Origin: Spirosoma profusum
GTDB taxonomy: Bacteria; Bacteroidota; Bacteroidia; Cytophagales; Spirosomataceae
NCBI RefSeq assembly: GCF_014699005.1
Contig: NZ_JACWZY010000036.1
Coordinates: forward strand, 1 to 64,000
Direction: 5' to 3'
Length of the DNA stretch: 64,000 bases
Positions 1-8,999 of the stretch are shown here, piece after piece. The notes under the pieces were generated by a model. That model did not search any database, was not told where the DNA came from, and was given only the letters and a program-made list of their open reading frames with translations. Both the position numbers and the translations under genes were made by a program. The first letter of the stretch is position 1. Every line of letters begins with the position of its first letter.

Positions 1-170
1 CAGGCTAAACCAGCTTGGCCATCTTGCTGATATTTTTTCAGCGTTCGACTCACCCAACCTTCGGTTAATCCCAAGGCCTGCGCAATTTTGGTTTGTTTCC
101 AACCCGACTCTTTTAGTTCTGCGCACCGTCTACGCAATAGCTCGTAGTCAGATGGTTTGTAAGTTGTCAT
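1..170 (-). CDS. IS630-type transposase, N-terminal fragment (runs off window)
   Basis: Reading leftward from the ATG at 170-168 gives 56 uninterrupted codons to the window edge. The peptide has the layout of the N-terminal helix-turn-helix of IS630/Tc1-like transposases: a basic Arg-rich helix (LLRRRCAELKESGW), then QTKIAQALGLTEGWVSRTLK, then a linker rich in Gln and Gly. The DDE catalytic domain would lie to the left, outside the window. The element's right end should fall between 171 and about 225, where the neighbouring DUF4221 relic also stops. IS630 elements target TA dinucleotides, and TA occurs here, but I could not define the terminal inverted repeat from one end. Family assignment is by motif only. 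Confidence 0.7.
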   Translation of the reverse strand, partial: MTTYKPSDYELLRRRCAELKESGWKQTKIAQALGLTEGWVSRTLKKYQQDGQAGLA

Positions 171-202
171 GATTAGCAAAGTGTCAATCTTTACAAACCT
201 AA

Positions 203-1013
203 TCACACATCAATATTAGGAGCGTATTTACTACTCAAATCATATTTATTTATATACTGCCCGGAATTATTAAATAGATAAATCTTTGAATCACAACCAA
301 AAGAGTAAATAAAATTTTCGCCACTTACAATGCAATACGGCGTGATAGATTGGGGTGGAAAGTTATTACTTATTAAATATTCCTGATTAGGATAATTAAT
401 TTGATAATTAGCTGCTCTAGCTTTTGTATTAAATCTAATGTTTAATAATGATTTATTGAAGAAAAATTTCGGATCTTTGTCGTGGTCAAGCCCTGGATTT
501 GCAGGTAAATATATTTCATTATTTAGAATCTTAGCTTCTAAGCCATTACCTAGCATTGGAATCGGGCACATTGATAAACTTCCACTTGAGTTATAAAGAG
601 GGTATTTTTTCAAAGGCTTTCCTTGATGCGATACTTGATAAATAATACGTGCTTCCCGATTAACGGCATAAATACTATAGTCTTCATTAATAAAAAAAAC
701 TGCATATTTCCCCTATACCATATGGTCCGTCTATAGATAGCTGAATATCTTCTACTTTATTGTTTGTTAATAAGTCATATACTTGAATTGAATTAGTGTT
801 TTCATTCAGCGTGTATAATTTTTCGCTCTTTTGTCCCGGATTGGGTAGCAGCTGAGCACAAGTTGTATATGGAGCTGTGCTTGTATCTAATTGAATATTT
901 ATGTTCTTATATTGAACTAATTTAACTTTCAATTCATCACGATTATCGCTTGAGCAACATAAAATATAGCAAGAAACAAAAATACAGAATAGCGTATTAG
1001 AGAAGAAACTCAC
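203..1013 (-). pseudogene. DUF4221-like lipoprotein, frameshifted and probably truncated
   Basis: Two adjacent reading frames make one protein. The first (1013 to 687) starts with a lipoprotein signal (hydrophobic stretch, then a Cys pair followed by SSDN). The second (613 to 203) continues it. On the minus strand the break is a run of eight T at 692-699. Removing one T joins CSFF to INEDYSIYAVNREAR and then to the second frame without a gap, giving about 270 residues. Bacteroidota DUF4221 lipoproteins are longer, about 370 residues, so the C-terminus is probably also missing, consistent with interruption by the adjacent IS630-type element. The role of DUF4221 is unknown. The frameshift could be a sequencing error in the homopolymer. 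The DUF4221 assignment is from recall of the family's general look and is moderately sure. Confidence 0.6.
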
Positions 1014-1059
1014 TGTAGTGATTGAACTAAAAGGTGAAAGAAAATTAGTATAAGTTCGT

Positions 1060-1096
1060 GGGTAACATTACCCATTTTGATGGGTTACTTTACCCA
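1060..1096. promoter_or_regulatory. Paired GGGTAA/TTACCC palindromes at the 3' end of the LuxR-type gene
   Basis: GGGTAACATTACCC at 1060-1073 is a perfect 6-bp inverted repeat with a 2-nt spacer. A second, slightly imperfect copy (TGGGTTACTTTACCCA, 1081-1096) follows eight bases later and overlaps the stop codon of the LuxR-type gene. Two dyads one helical turn or two apart look like a dimeric repressor site, but there is no experimental support and they could also act as a weak 3' hairpin. Confidence 0.3.
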
Positions 1097-1327
1097 TTTT
1101 TCCAACTCCGGTCTAATTTTTATGGCAAATTGGCGTAACGTATGGTAGCCATTTAAGTCAAAGCGCATACGAATGTTCTCGCAGTGACGGTTAATGGTTT
1201 TAATGCTCCTGTTGAGTTGTTCAGCAATTTGACTGTTGGTTAGCCCCTCTGAGCAGAGCCATATAACCTTAGCCTCACTATCAGTCATATACTGTCCAGA
1301 AACTGGCACTCGGTCGGGAAAGCACAT
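1085..1327 (-). CDS. Small LuxR/GerE-type helix-turn-helix protein
   Basis: 80 residues consisting almost only of a LuxR-type DNA-binding domain: MTDSEAKVIWLCSEGLTNSQIAEQL, then the recognition helix region RSIKTINRHCENIRMRF. There is no receiver or ligand-binding domain, so it is either a stand-alone regulator or the remnant of a larger one. It lies on the minus strand between the broken DUF4221 gene and the divergent RND transporter (start 1452), so it could regulate either. Its AT-rich surroundings and near absence of the TACGT word mark it as part of the accessory left edge. An inner ATG (residue 14) is an alternative start. Confidence 0.6.
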   Translation of the reverse strand: MCFPDRVPVSGQYMTDSEAKVIWLCSEGLTNSQIAEQLNRSIKTINRHCENIRMRFDLNGYHTLRQFAIKIRPELEKWVK

Positions 1328-1451
1328 AATGAATATAAATTATGACGATCCATAGGACGGAATAACCGTCAGAAAGTATCAATAAAAATTGGAATTAAAT
1401 TTTATTAAGTTGTATGAAGTGTAGTTTCATTACTTTACCTATTACTAACTG

Positions 1452-4400
1452 ATGCTGCCGCGCTCTTATCAGTTCTTATTGTTATTTGCTGTCCTTTCAG
1501 TAATCGGCTTGGGTTTGTTGCCCCGCTTGTCGGTTCAACTGGCGCCTTCGTCGGGTGGACGCTCCATTACGGTGAGTTATAACTGGCCCGGCGCTTCGCC
1601 TGAAGCCGTTGAGCGGCAGGTATCGAGTCGCTTGGAGGGGGTATTCAGTACGTTGGACAATGTCAAAAAAATTAGCTCTGTATCGGGGTATAATCGAGGC
1701 TACGTTACCGTTGAGCTGGATCGTGGGGCTGATGCCGATGCGCTACGTTTTGAACTGGCAGCCCTGGTTCGGCAGCTTTATCCCAAACTGCCGCCCGACG
1801 TAGCATATCCGCAAATCAGCCTGTTTTCGCCCGATGAGCAGAGCCAGCAGAAGCCTCTGCTCACGCTTCAACTGAGTGGCCCGGGTTCAACGGCTGATCT
1901 CCAGCGCTATGCCGATGAACAGCTAAAGCCGCGACTGGCCGCAACGGATGGAATTGGCAGTATTACCGTTTACGGTGGCAGCCGGTCGGAGTGGTTACTA
2001 ACCTATGATTCAGAAGCTCTTGCTACGTTGCAGCTTGGTGAAAATGACCTTCGTAATTCAATTGAGCATTATTTTCAGCGTGAATCGCTGGGGCAGCTTG
2101 TTGGGGCAGATGGGCAAACATTGCGGGTTCGATTGGACAACAGCCTGGCAAATGCGACCGACGATTGGGCACGAATTCCGGTAGCGAACCGGGGTGGGCG
2201 TCTTGTTTATCTGACTGACCTTGTCAGCTTAGCCCGTCAGGAACCACCCGCCGATCAGTTTTATCGGATAAATGGCAAAACCGCCGTCAACGTAGTACTG
2301 ACGGCAGTGGCTGGCGCCAACCAACTCAACGTAGTACAGCAGATTCGTCGGCAGATAGCCAATTTCCGCCTGCCAGCCGGTTACCACCTGGCTGTTGACT
2401 ATGACGTAACGATTTACATTCGCGAAAATCTGCAAAAAATTGGTATTCAAACGGGTGTCGCTATCGTCGTTTTGTTACTGTTTGTTGCGCTGACGACTCG
2501 TAATGTGCGTTACGTTACGTTGATTGTCGTGAGTACGCTGGTGACGCTATTGCTGTCGGTCCTGGTTTTTGCCATGTTGGGCATCGAGATTCACCTCTAC
2601 TCGCTGGCCGCTTTGACTACCTCGCTGGGTATCATCATGGATAACGTTATTGTGATGATCGACCATTACCGACGTTACCGCGATTTACGTGTTTTCACGG
2701 CCTTGCTAGGTGCTACGTTAACCACCTGCTCAGGACTGGTTGTCGTCTGGTTTTTGCCGGAAGAAAACCGACAGGCCTTAAGCGATTTTGCCGCTGTGAT
2801 GGCCGTTACGTTGTTTATTTCCCTGCTGGTGGCCTTGTTGTTTACGCCTGCCGTCATTGAACAGTTCTGGTCCACAAACCCTGCAACTGCATCGAAAAAT
2901 AAGGTAAGCCGACATAAAACGATAAATTTTAATTTACGAATAGAGCGCTCTTATCGGCGTATACTGGCGTTTTTGCTACGTTATCGACGTGTGACGATAG
3001 TGGCTGCGATACTTGGATTCGGCCTGCCGGTGTTCTGGCTACCCACTACATTAGAAAGCAAAAACCCGCTTGCTCCGTATTACAACGCTACGTTCGGGAG
3101 TGAGTGGTATGCGGAGAATCTGCAGCACTACGTAACGAAGTGGCTGGGCGGTACGCTACGTCTTTTTGTCAATTACGTGTATGAAGGATCGTACCAGCGT
3201 GATCCCGAACGTACAGCCATATACGTCATCGCTGAATTGCCTAATCAGAGTACGTCTGAGCAGATGAACGATGTATTTAAGCGATTTGAGAAAGACCTGA
3301 ATCAGTACGCAGAAGTTGATAAGTTTATTACGCAGGTGAATAGTGGCCAGCAGGGCAGTCTGGTTATCTATTTTAAAGAATCCCATGGTCGAATGTCGGC
3401 CCGGCAGAGCATTTTTCCGTATCAGCTAAAAAACCGTCTTATTTTGCTCTCGACTGAAATGAGTGGTATCGACTGGGATATTTTTGGCGTAGGGCAGGGC
3501 TTTAGCCAATCGGTGAATGATGAGCAAACCCCGACGTTCACCGTAGAAATGTTTGGCTATAATTATCGGCAACTGGAGCAGCAAGCCGATGTGTTGAAGC
3601 AAATGCTGGAAAAACACCCGCGTATTCAGGAAGTCAATACCAATCGTAGTCCGGACCTGTTTCAGCAAAAACGGCTTGATGAATTCGTTTTACAGACCGA
3701 TCCGCAGTTGCTGGCTCTATATAAGTTAAGTGCCCCTCGACTCTACGACCGTTTGGCCAACTTAAACGTTCGCCCGCAACCCGATTTATATGCGTTTATG
3801 AATGGCAATTATGAAGCTATTAAACTAATTCCGACGCAAAGCCGAACAATCGACATCTGGCAGCTTCAAAACCAGCCGATGGTTGTTGGGTCGGCCACTA
3901 CGCATATTGCCGATGTAGGCTCCGTTGTGCGGCAACGGGTAATACCGGAGATTTATAAGGAAGACCAGCAATATAAACGGTTAGTTAGTTTTGAGTATTT
4001 CGGCAGCTATGGGTTTGGGGAAAAATTTCTGACCAAAACGCTGGCCGAGTTTAAAGAACGACTGCCTTTAGGTTACATAACAAAAGCCGCCGACCGTTTC
4101 TGGTTCGGTACCGACCAACGAACGCCCTATGAATTAATTGGGCTGGTTATTCTGCTAACCTATATCATCTGTGCCGTCATTTTTGAGAACTTATGGCAAC
4201 CCCTGGCGCTAATTGGTATGATTCCGCTGTCATACACGGGCGTATTTTTAGCATTTTACTGGACCGATAGTAACTTCGACCAGGGCGGTTATGCTTCCTT
4301 CATTCTGCTGGCTGGCAACGTAGTTTGTGCGGGAATTTTTATAGTGGCCGAAATGAATCGGATTAGAAAACGTTACCCTAATCTTTGTGCTTTCACTACG

Positions 4401-4622
4401 TATCAGAAAGCGTTCAGGCATAAAATTGGCCCTATTCTGCTCACGGTAGTCTCGACCATCGTCGGTATGTTTCCATTTCTCTTGTATGAACAGGAACCCT
4501 TCTGGTATGCCCTCGGTATTGGCACAATTGGTGGGTTGATTATGTCTTTACTCGTTGTCGGTGTGTATTTACCGCTATTTCTTTTGCCGCAAAAACGACT
4601 TTCTGCCACCCTCGGCGACTAA
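1452..4622 (+). CDS. RND-family efflux permease with atypical proton-relay residues
   Basis: 1056 residues, the normal size for an AcrB/CzcA-type inner-membrane permease. TM1 begins at the N-terminus (about residues 7-27), followed by a porter domain with the usual GRSITVSYNWPGASPEAVERQV pattern in two pieces, a central TM block (about 330-470), a second porter domain, and a C-terminal TM block (about 890-1050). An in-frame TAA six bases upstream fixes ATG 1452 as the first possible start. The TM4 motif, usually V-D-D-A, reads M-D-N-V (Asp397, Asn398), and the TM10 lysine position appears to be Cys959, so two of the three classical proton-relay residues are changed. No membrane-fusion or outer-membrane partner is adjacent. 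Substrate is unknown. Confidence 0.85.
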   Translation: MLPRSYQFLLLFAVLSVIGLGLLPRLSVQLAPSSGGRSITVSYNWPGASPEAVERQVSSRLEGVFSTLDNVKKISSVSGYNRGYVTVELDRGADADALRFELAALVRQLYPKLPPDVAYPQISLFSPDEQSQQKPLLTLQLSGPGSTADLQRYADEQLKPRLAATDGIGSITVYGGSRSEWLLTYDSEALATLQLGENDLRNSIEHYFQRESLGQLVGADGQTLRVRLDNSLANATDDWARIPVANRGGRLVYLTDLVSLARQEPPADQFYRINGKTAVNVVLTAVAGANQLNVVQQIRRQIANFRLPAGYHLAVDYDVTIYIRENLQKIGIQTGVAIVVLLLFVALTTRNVRYVTLIVVSTLVTLLLSVLVFAMLGIEIHLYSLAALTTSLGIIMDNVIVMIDHYRRYRDLRVFTALLGATLTTCSGLVVVWFLPEENRQALSDFAAVMAVTLFISLLVALLFTPAVIEQFWSTNPATASKNKVSRHKTINFNLRIERSYRRILAFLLRYRRVTIVAAILGFGLPVFWLPTTLESKNPLAPYYNATFGSEWYAENLQHYVTKWLGGTLRLFVNYVYEGSYQRDPERTAIYVIAELPNQSTSEQMNDVFKRFEKDLNQYAEVDKFITQVNSGQQGSLVIYFKESHGRMSARQSIFPYQLKNRLILLSTEMSGIDWDIFGVGQGFSQSVNDEQTPTFTVEMFGYNYRQLEQQADVLKQMLEKHPRIQEVNTNRSPDLFQQKRLDEFVLQTDPQLLALYKLSAPRLYDRLANLNVRPQPDLYAFMNGNYEAIKLIPTQSRTIDIWQLQNQPMVVGSATTHIADVGSVVRQRVIPEIYKEDQQYKRLVSFEYFGSYGFGEKFLTKTLAEFKERLPLGYITKAADRFWFGTDQRTPYELIGLVILLTYIICAVIFENLWQPLALIGMIPLSYTGVFLAFYWTDSNFDQGGYASFILLAGNVVCAGIFIVAEMNRIRKRYPNLCAFTTYQKAFRHKIGPILLTVVSTIVGMFPFLLYEQEPFWYALGIGTIGGLIMSLLVVGVYLPLFLLPQKRLSATLGD

Positions 4623-4739
4623 CGACTGACGACTTTGCTTTCCTACCGTTTAAAAAAGAAATCCATTTCTAGCCAATGTCACAGAGAAGGTGGCGTTTCT
4701 TTTGCAGAAGAACTTGTTTAACTACTTATTAAGGAACGT

Positions 4740-4828
4740 TTTTGTCATTCTGAGGAACGAAGAATCTTAACGTTTATAACTCTCAAGTAAAGATACTTTA
4801 AGATTCTTCGTTCCTCAGAATGACAAAA
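4740..4828. repeat. REP-like long inverted repeat in a 324-bp gene-free stretch
   Basis: Arms 4740-4770 and 4798-4828 are perfectly complementary over 31 bp (core GTCATTCTGAGGAACGAAG), with a 27-nt loop. From general knowledge, this sequence type recurs in Cytophagales intergenic regions as a dispersed repeat. It is the only clear structure in the otherwise gene-free stretch 4623-4946, and it could also terminate transcription from the RND gene. Confidence 0.8.
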
Positions 4829-4946
4829 GCACCCATTTCGACTTGTTCTTGAAAGTTTAATTAGGTTCGCAGCGCGGTTGACGTATGCTTTAGCCTGGCA
4901 AAACAGCAAATCTGAACAATAGCCCGCTAATTGACTTATTTACTAC

Positions 4947-6371
4947 ATGAAGTATTCGGTATTTATAGTGCTGTTTCTTTTAGGAACAACTTCCCTTTTT
5001 GCCCAGAATCTGCTGGGAATTTCAACAAGTCGTTACGGAGGAACCAACCGACTTTATATCAATCCATCATTAGCCGCCGACTCGCCGAGCAAATTTCATT
5101 TGAATATTGGGACGGTCAATTTGCACGCCAATAACAACTACGTTCGTTACCAGGCACCGTTTTCATTTTTGACGCTAATCAGCGGAAACGTACCGAATCA
5201 ATATCGTAACTCGGATGGTTCCGTGCATTTCGAGACGAGTTACACGCGTGAAATTCTGGATGGTAACCCCAAAAACGGTACGTTGGCCGGCGAAATACGT
5301 GGACCGGCTTTTCTGGCTCGAATGGGCGAACGCGGGGCTGTTGCGATTACTACCCGATTCAGGGCTGTTGGTCAGATTACGGGCGCATCAGAGTCGCTGT
5401 TATCGGTGGTACGTGCGGGGCTGGGAGCTGGCGCTCTGTATGGCATTCCGGCTAGTAACAATCAGTTTAGCGCCAACACCAATACCTATGCTGAACTGGG
5501 CTTTACGTATGCAGGTACCGTTTGGGACGATGGTGAAGGCCAAAAGCTGCTGCTGGGGGCAACGGCTAAATTACTTCTCGGCTATAATGCTCAACAACTT
5601 ATAAACCGGGGTATGCAGTACCGCATCGCTACAGACCCTAACAACCCAAACAGTGCGTTTCTGGAAGTTAACCAGCTCGATGCTACGTTGAATTATACTA
5701 CGTTCCTGCAAAATCGTAGTCTTTCCATCCCAAACTTATTGAGTACGGCTTCGCCGGGGCGTGGCTTTGGTTTCGATCTGGGTTTTACGTACCTGAAGCA
5801 GTATGACCTGGACAGCCCAGCGCTACGTCTGGGAGTGGCTTTGAATGATATCGGTGGATTGACTTACAAAGGCGAATCATACAGTTACGCAAATATTGGA
5901 CAGAATCCGATACGTTTCCGGAGCAACGATTTCAATAACCTTAATGGCACGCTCGACATTGTGCGTGTCATCCAGAATAAGCTGAACACAGGCCGTAGTC
6001 CTGACAAAAACAGTTTTCAGGCGGGATTGCCCACATCCCTGAACGTAACACTCGACTACCAGCTGCCAACAGGTTTAGGGCTGAACGTAATGTACGTACA
6101 GGATGTCCGGTCGAACGCGGCAATGGCGATTCACCAGCCGAGCATACTTGCAGTAACGCCCCGATTCGATAAGCGCTGGTTGGGGCTTGCTGTGCCGATT
6201 GCGTATCTGAACAAAGGATTTACGGCGGGCGCTTCACTACGTGTTGGTCCGGCCTGGTTGGGAACGGATAATCTGCTGGGGTTACTTGGGAATCGTTCGA
6301 ACGGTATCTCTCCACGTGGATTAGATGTCTACGCTGGACTCTCTTTTGGCATCGGCGAAGTAGAAGAATAA
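4947..6371 (+). CDS. DUF5723-family outer-membrane beta-barrel protein
   Basis: 474 residues with a clear Sec signal peptide (hydrophobic residues 4-15, cleavage after SLFAQ). The mature protein has the alternating polar/aromatic strands of a beta-barrel and the family's features: an N-terminal GISTSRYGGTNRLYINPSLAADS, repeated glycine-rich barrel strands (LGATAKLLLGYN, GFGFDLGFTYLKQY) and a terminal barrel strand (VYAGLSFGIGEVEE). DUF5723 proteins are widespread Bacteroidota outer-membrane proteins of unknown function, sometimes annotated with PorV/FadL-like barrels. It is downstream of a long inverted repeat and upstream of recG on the same strand, with its own likely transcription unit. 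Confidence 0.75.
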   Translation: MKYSVFIVLFLLGTTSLFAQNLLGISTSRYGGTNRLYINPSLAADSPSKFHLNIGTVNLHANNNYVRYQAPFSFLTLISGNVPNQYRNSDGSVHFETSYTREILDGNPKNGTLAGEIRGPAFLARMGERGAVAITTRFRAVGQITGASESLLSVVRAGLGAGALYGIPASNNQFSANTNTYAELGFTYAGTVWDDGEGQKLLLGATAKLLLGYNAQQLINRGMQYRIATDPNNPNSAFLEVNQLDATLNYTTFLQNRSLSIPNLLSTASPGRGFGFDLGFTYLKQYDLDSPALRLGVALNDIGGLTYKGESYSYANIGQNPIRFRSNDFNNLNGTLDIVRVIQNKLNTGRSPDKNSFQAGLPTSLNVTLDYQLPTGLGLNVMYVQDVRSNAAMAIHQPSILAVTPRFDKRWLGLAVPIAYLNKGFTAGASLRVGPAWLGTDNLLGLLGNRSNGISPRGLDVYAGLSFGIGEVEE

Positions 6372-6398
6372 CGTAACGGTCTTTCCCAAAAAAATGCG

Positions 6399-6406
6399 TA
6401 ATTTTG
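6399..6406 (+). promoter_or_regulatory. Bacteroidota-type -7 element upstream of recG
   Basis: TAATTTTG matches the Bacteroidota sigma-70 -7 consensus TAnnTTTG, 53 bases before the recG ATG. No convincing TTG/TTTG -33 element sits 19-21 nt upstream, so this is a partial match. Confidence 0.4.
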
Positions 6407-6458
6407 GTCAAATCCCCCTTTAAATCGGATTTGATGGTCACTACAGACCCGGCCCGTC

Positions 6459-8567
6459 ATGACCGAACGAGCTACTTTTTTTGATACACCGCTTCTTTAT
6501 TTGAAAGGTTTAGGCCCTCAGCGAACGGAACTGCTCAACAAAGAGCTAAACCTGTTCACCTACGGCGACCTAATCCAGTACTATCCCTTTCGCTACGACG
6601 ACCGAAGTCGGTATTACACCATTAGCGAATTGATGGATTCGATGCCGTCAGCACAGATTCGGGGTCGGATTCGCGACTGGTATCTGGAAGGGGAAGGACC
6701 TAAAAAACGCCTGATTGCTACGTTCCAGGACGGTACCGGCTCCATGAGTCTGGTCTGGTTTCAGAGCATTACGTATCTTGAGAAAATACTTCGGCGCGAT
6801 GGCGAATACATTGCTTATGGCAAACCGCAGTCGTTCAATGGGCAATTCAGCATTGTTCATCCGGAGCTGGAAAACATGGCTACGGGCACGGAACACGAAG
6901 CGGGTTTCTTTCCAGTTTATAACTTAACCGAAAAGCTCCGCAAACGCCATCTCGACAGTAAAGCCATTGCGAAAGTGATGCGGATATTGCTTGAGCAGTC
7001 GTGGACACAAATTCATGAAACATTGCCCGCTACGTTGATAGAGCAATTTCGGCTGATTGGTAAGCGGGAAGCCATCTGGAATATCCATCTGCCGCAAAAT
7101 CAGGCCTGGCTGAAACAGGCTCAGCGTCGGCTGAAATTTGAAGAGTTGTTTTATAATCAACTGCGGCTGATTAAAAACAAACTCATTCAGAAAGAGGAAT
7201 TTCCGGGTCAGATTTTCCGTGATACGTCGCTTATGAAGCATTTCTACAACGAATTGCTGCCATTTGAACTGACGGGTGCCCAGCAGCGTGTTATCCGGGA
7301 GGTTTACGCCGACTTTCTGACAGGAAAACAGATGAACCGGCTGCTTCAGGGCGACGTAGGGAGCGGTAAAACCATCGTGGCATTTATTGCCTGTTTGCTG
7401 GCCATCGGCAACGGAGCACAGGCCTGCCTGATGGCGCCCACCGAAATCCTGGCCGACCAGCACTACAATGGTCTAAAACCTTTTGCTGATGCCATGGGGC
7501 TGAACCTCGGCATTCTGACTGGCTCGACCAATAAAAAGCGACGTATCGTACTGCACGAAGAGCTTCAATCAGGTAAGATGCACGTTCTGGTGGGCACGCA
7601 CGCCCTGCTCGAAGACGTAGTACAATATAAAAATCTGGGACTGTGCATCATCGACGAACAACACCGATTTGGCGTGGCGCAACGGGCCAAATTGTGGCGT
7701 AAAAACGAGGTAGTTCCCCCGCACATTCTGGTGATGACCGCTACGCCAATTCCCCGGACGCTGGCCATGACGCTGTACGGCAACCTGGACGTATCGGTTA
7801 TTGATGAATTGCCGAAGGGACGAAAACCTATCAAAACGGTGCATAAGTACGATAAGCACCGGTCTGAAGTGATTGGCTTCATGCGTCAGCAGATTGAGTT
7901 GGGGCGGCAGGTGTACGTGGTGTATCCGTTGATTGAAGAATCCGAAAAGCTGGATTACAAAGACTTAATGGACGGTTTCGAGAGCATGCAACGCGCGTTT
8001 CCACGTCCCAAATACGAGATTGGCATTCTGCACGGCAAAATGCTGCCTTACGAAAAAGACGACGAGATGAAGCGGTTTCTGAAAAACGAAACGCAGATTA
8101 TGGTGGCGACGACGGTTATTGAGGTTGGCGTGAACGTACCGAATGCCAGCGTTATGGTGATTGAAAGTGCCGAACGGTTTGGGCTGTCGCAGTTGCATCA
8201 GTTGCGAGGACGCGTCGGGCGAGGGGCCGACCAGTCATACTGCGTCATGATGACGGATTATAAATTGAGTAGTGATACGCGTACGCGCCTGGAAACAATG
8301 GTACGTACCAACAACGGTTTCGAAATTGCCGACGTAGACCTTCAGCTACGTGGCCCCGGCGACCTTACCGGTACGCAGCAAAGTGGCGTTATGGACCTGA
8401 TGATTGCCGACTTAGCCAAAGATGGCCCCATTCTGACAGCTGCCCGCGAATCGGCACAGGCCATTCTGACAGAAGATCCAGAATTGCTGTTGCCCCAACA
8501 CGCGCCAATCCGTAATCACGTCGATAGTCTGAAAAAGACTGAAAGTAACTGGGGCCGTATTAGTTAA
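6459..8567 (+). CDS. recG: ATP-dependent DNA helicase RecG
   Basis: 702 residues, the usual length. RecG remodels stalled replication forks and branch-migrates Holliday junctions. Visible parts in order: an N-terminal wedge/OB domain (about 1-250, starting with FDTPLLYLKGLGPQR), helicase motif I LLQGDVGSGKT, motif Ia MAPTEILADQHY, motif II IIDEQHRFG (the DEQH box typical of RecG), motif III MTATPIPRTLA, and motifs V-VI ATTVIEVGVNVPNA and QLRGRVGRG. The C-terminal segment contains the RecG-type ADVDLQLRGPGDLTGTQQSG. ATG 6459 follows a partial TAnnTTTG promoter. Intact. Confidence 0.97.
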   Translation: MTERATFFDTPLLYLKGLGPQRTELLNKELNLFTYGDLIQYYPFRYDDRSRYYTISELMDSMPSAQIRGRIRDWYLEGEGPKKRLIATFQDGTGSMSLVWFQSITYLEKILRRDGEYIAYGKPQSFNGQFSIVHPELENMATGTEHEAGFFPVYNLTEKLRKRHLDSKAIAKVMRILLEQSWTQIHETLPATLIEQFRLIGKREAIWNIHLPQNQAWLKQAQRRLKFEELFYNQLRLIKNKLIQKEEFPGQIFRDTSLMKHFYNELLPFELTGAQQRVIREVYADFLTGKQMNRLLQGDVGSGKTIVAFIACLLAIGNGAQACLMAPTEILADQHYNGLKPFADAMGLNLGILTGSTNKKRRIVLHEELQSGKMHVLVGTHALLEDVVQYKNLGLCIIDEQHRFGVAQRAKLWRKNEVVPPHILVMTATPIPRTLAMTLYGNLDVSVIDELPKGRKPIKTVHKYDKHRSEVIGFMRQQIELGRQVYVVYPLIEESEKLDYKDLMDGFESMQRAFPRPKYEIGILHGKMLPYEKDDEMKRFLKNETQIMVATTVIEVGVNVPNASVMVIESAERFGLSQLHQLRGRVGRGADQSYCVMMTDYKLSSDTRTRLETMVRTNNGFEIADVDLQLRGPGDLTGTQQSGVMDLMIADLAKDGPILTAARESAQAILTEDPELLLPQHAPIRNHVDSLKKTESNWGRIS

Positions 8568-8999
8568 CTAGTCAGTATCCAGTCGAAATTTTTCAATTAT
8601 ACGGAAACGGCACTTTGAAAACATTCCTGGGCATTCCCCTTTTCCCTATAGATTTCTTAAGTCTATCTATACGAAAGGGTAAAATCAAATAGCTTGTAAA
8701 AAGCTAAATTATCCAGAAAAATAGCCGTCTAGATTGTTACCGAACTGTTAGTGCAGTTGCGTTGTAAGCTGCTGGTAATTGACGTTAATTTACTACCAAC
8801 AAGCAGTTTACACCTTATAGATATTAATTCCCCTTATGTAATCTTTTAATCCTGAATAGCCTAATTTCAGCTATTTAATCATACTAAAACTCCGTTTAAT
8901 AAAAGAATATATTAAGATAGTGTTAAAGTAAGTTAAAATAAGCTAGGTAAATCTCTCTGAGTAGTAGTCTTTAGACTGTAGTACTAAAACATACTAGCA
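8568..8999. other. 432-bp AT-rich intergenic region upstream of susC
   Basis: No open reading frame of interest is seen on either strand. There is a weak nested inverted repeat near 8635-8682 (a TATAGAT/ATCTATA pair inside CCCTTT/GAAAGGG-like flanks) that may end the recG transcript. A small dyad, AGTC-TTT-GACT-like, lies about 30 bases before the susC ATG. I see no good TAnnTTTG element, so the SusC/SusD operon may use another sigma factor (SusC/SusD genes are often under ECF sigma control) or a distant start site. Confidence 0.5.

Noticed and set aside
692..699. Programmed frameshifting at the run of eight A.
   Set aside because: The neighbouring truncation and IS element make plain decay or a sequencing error more likely, and there is no stimulatory structure that I could see.
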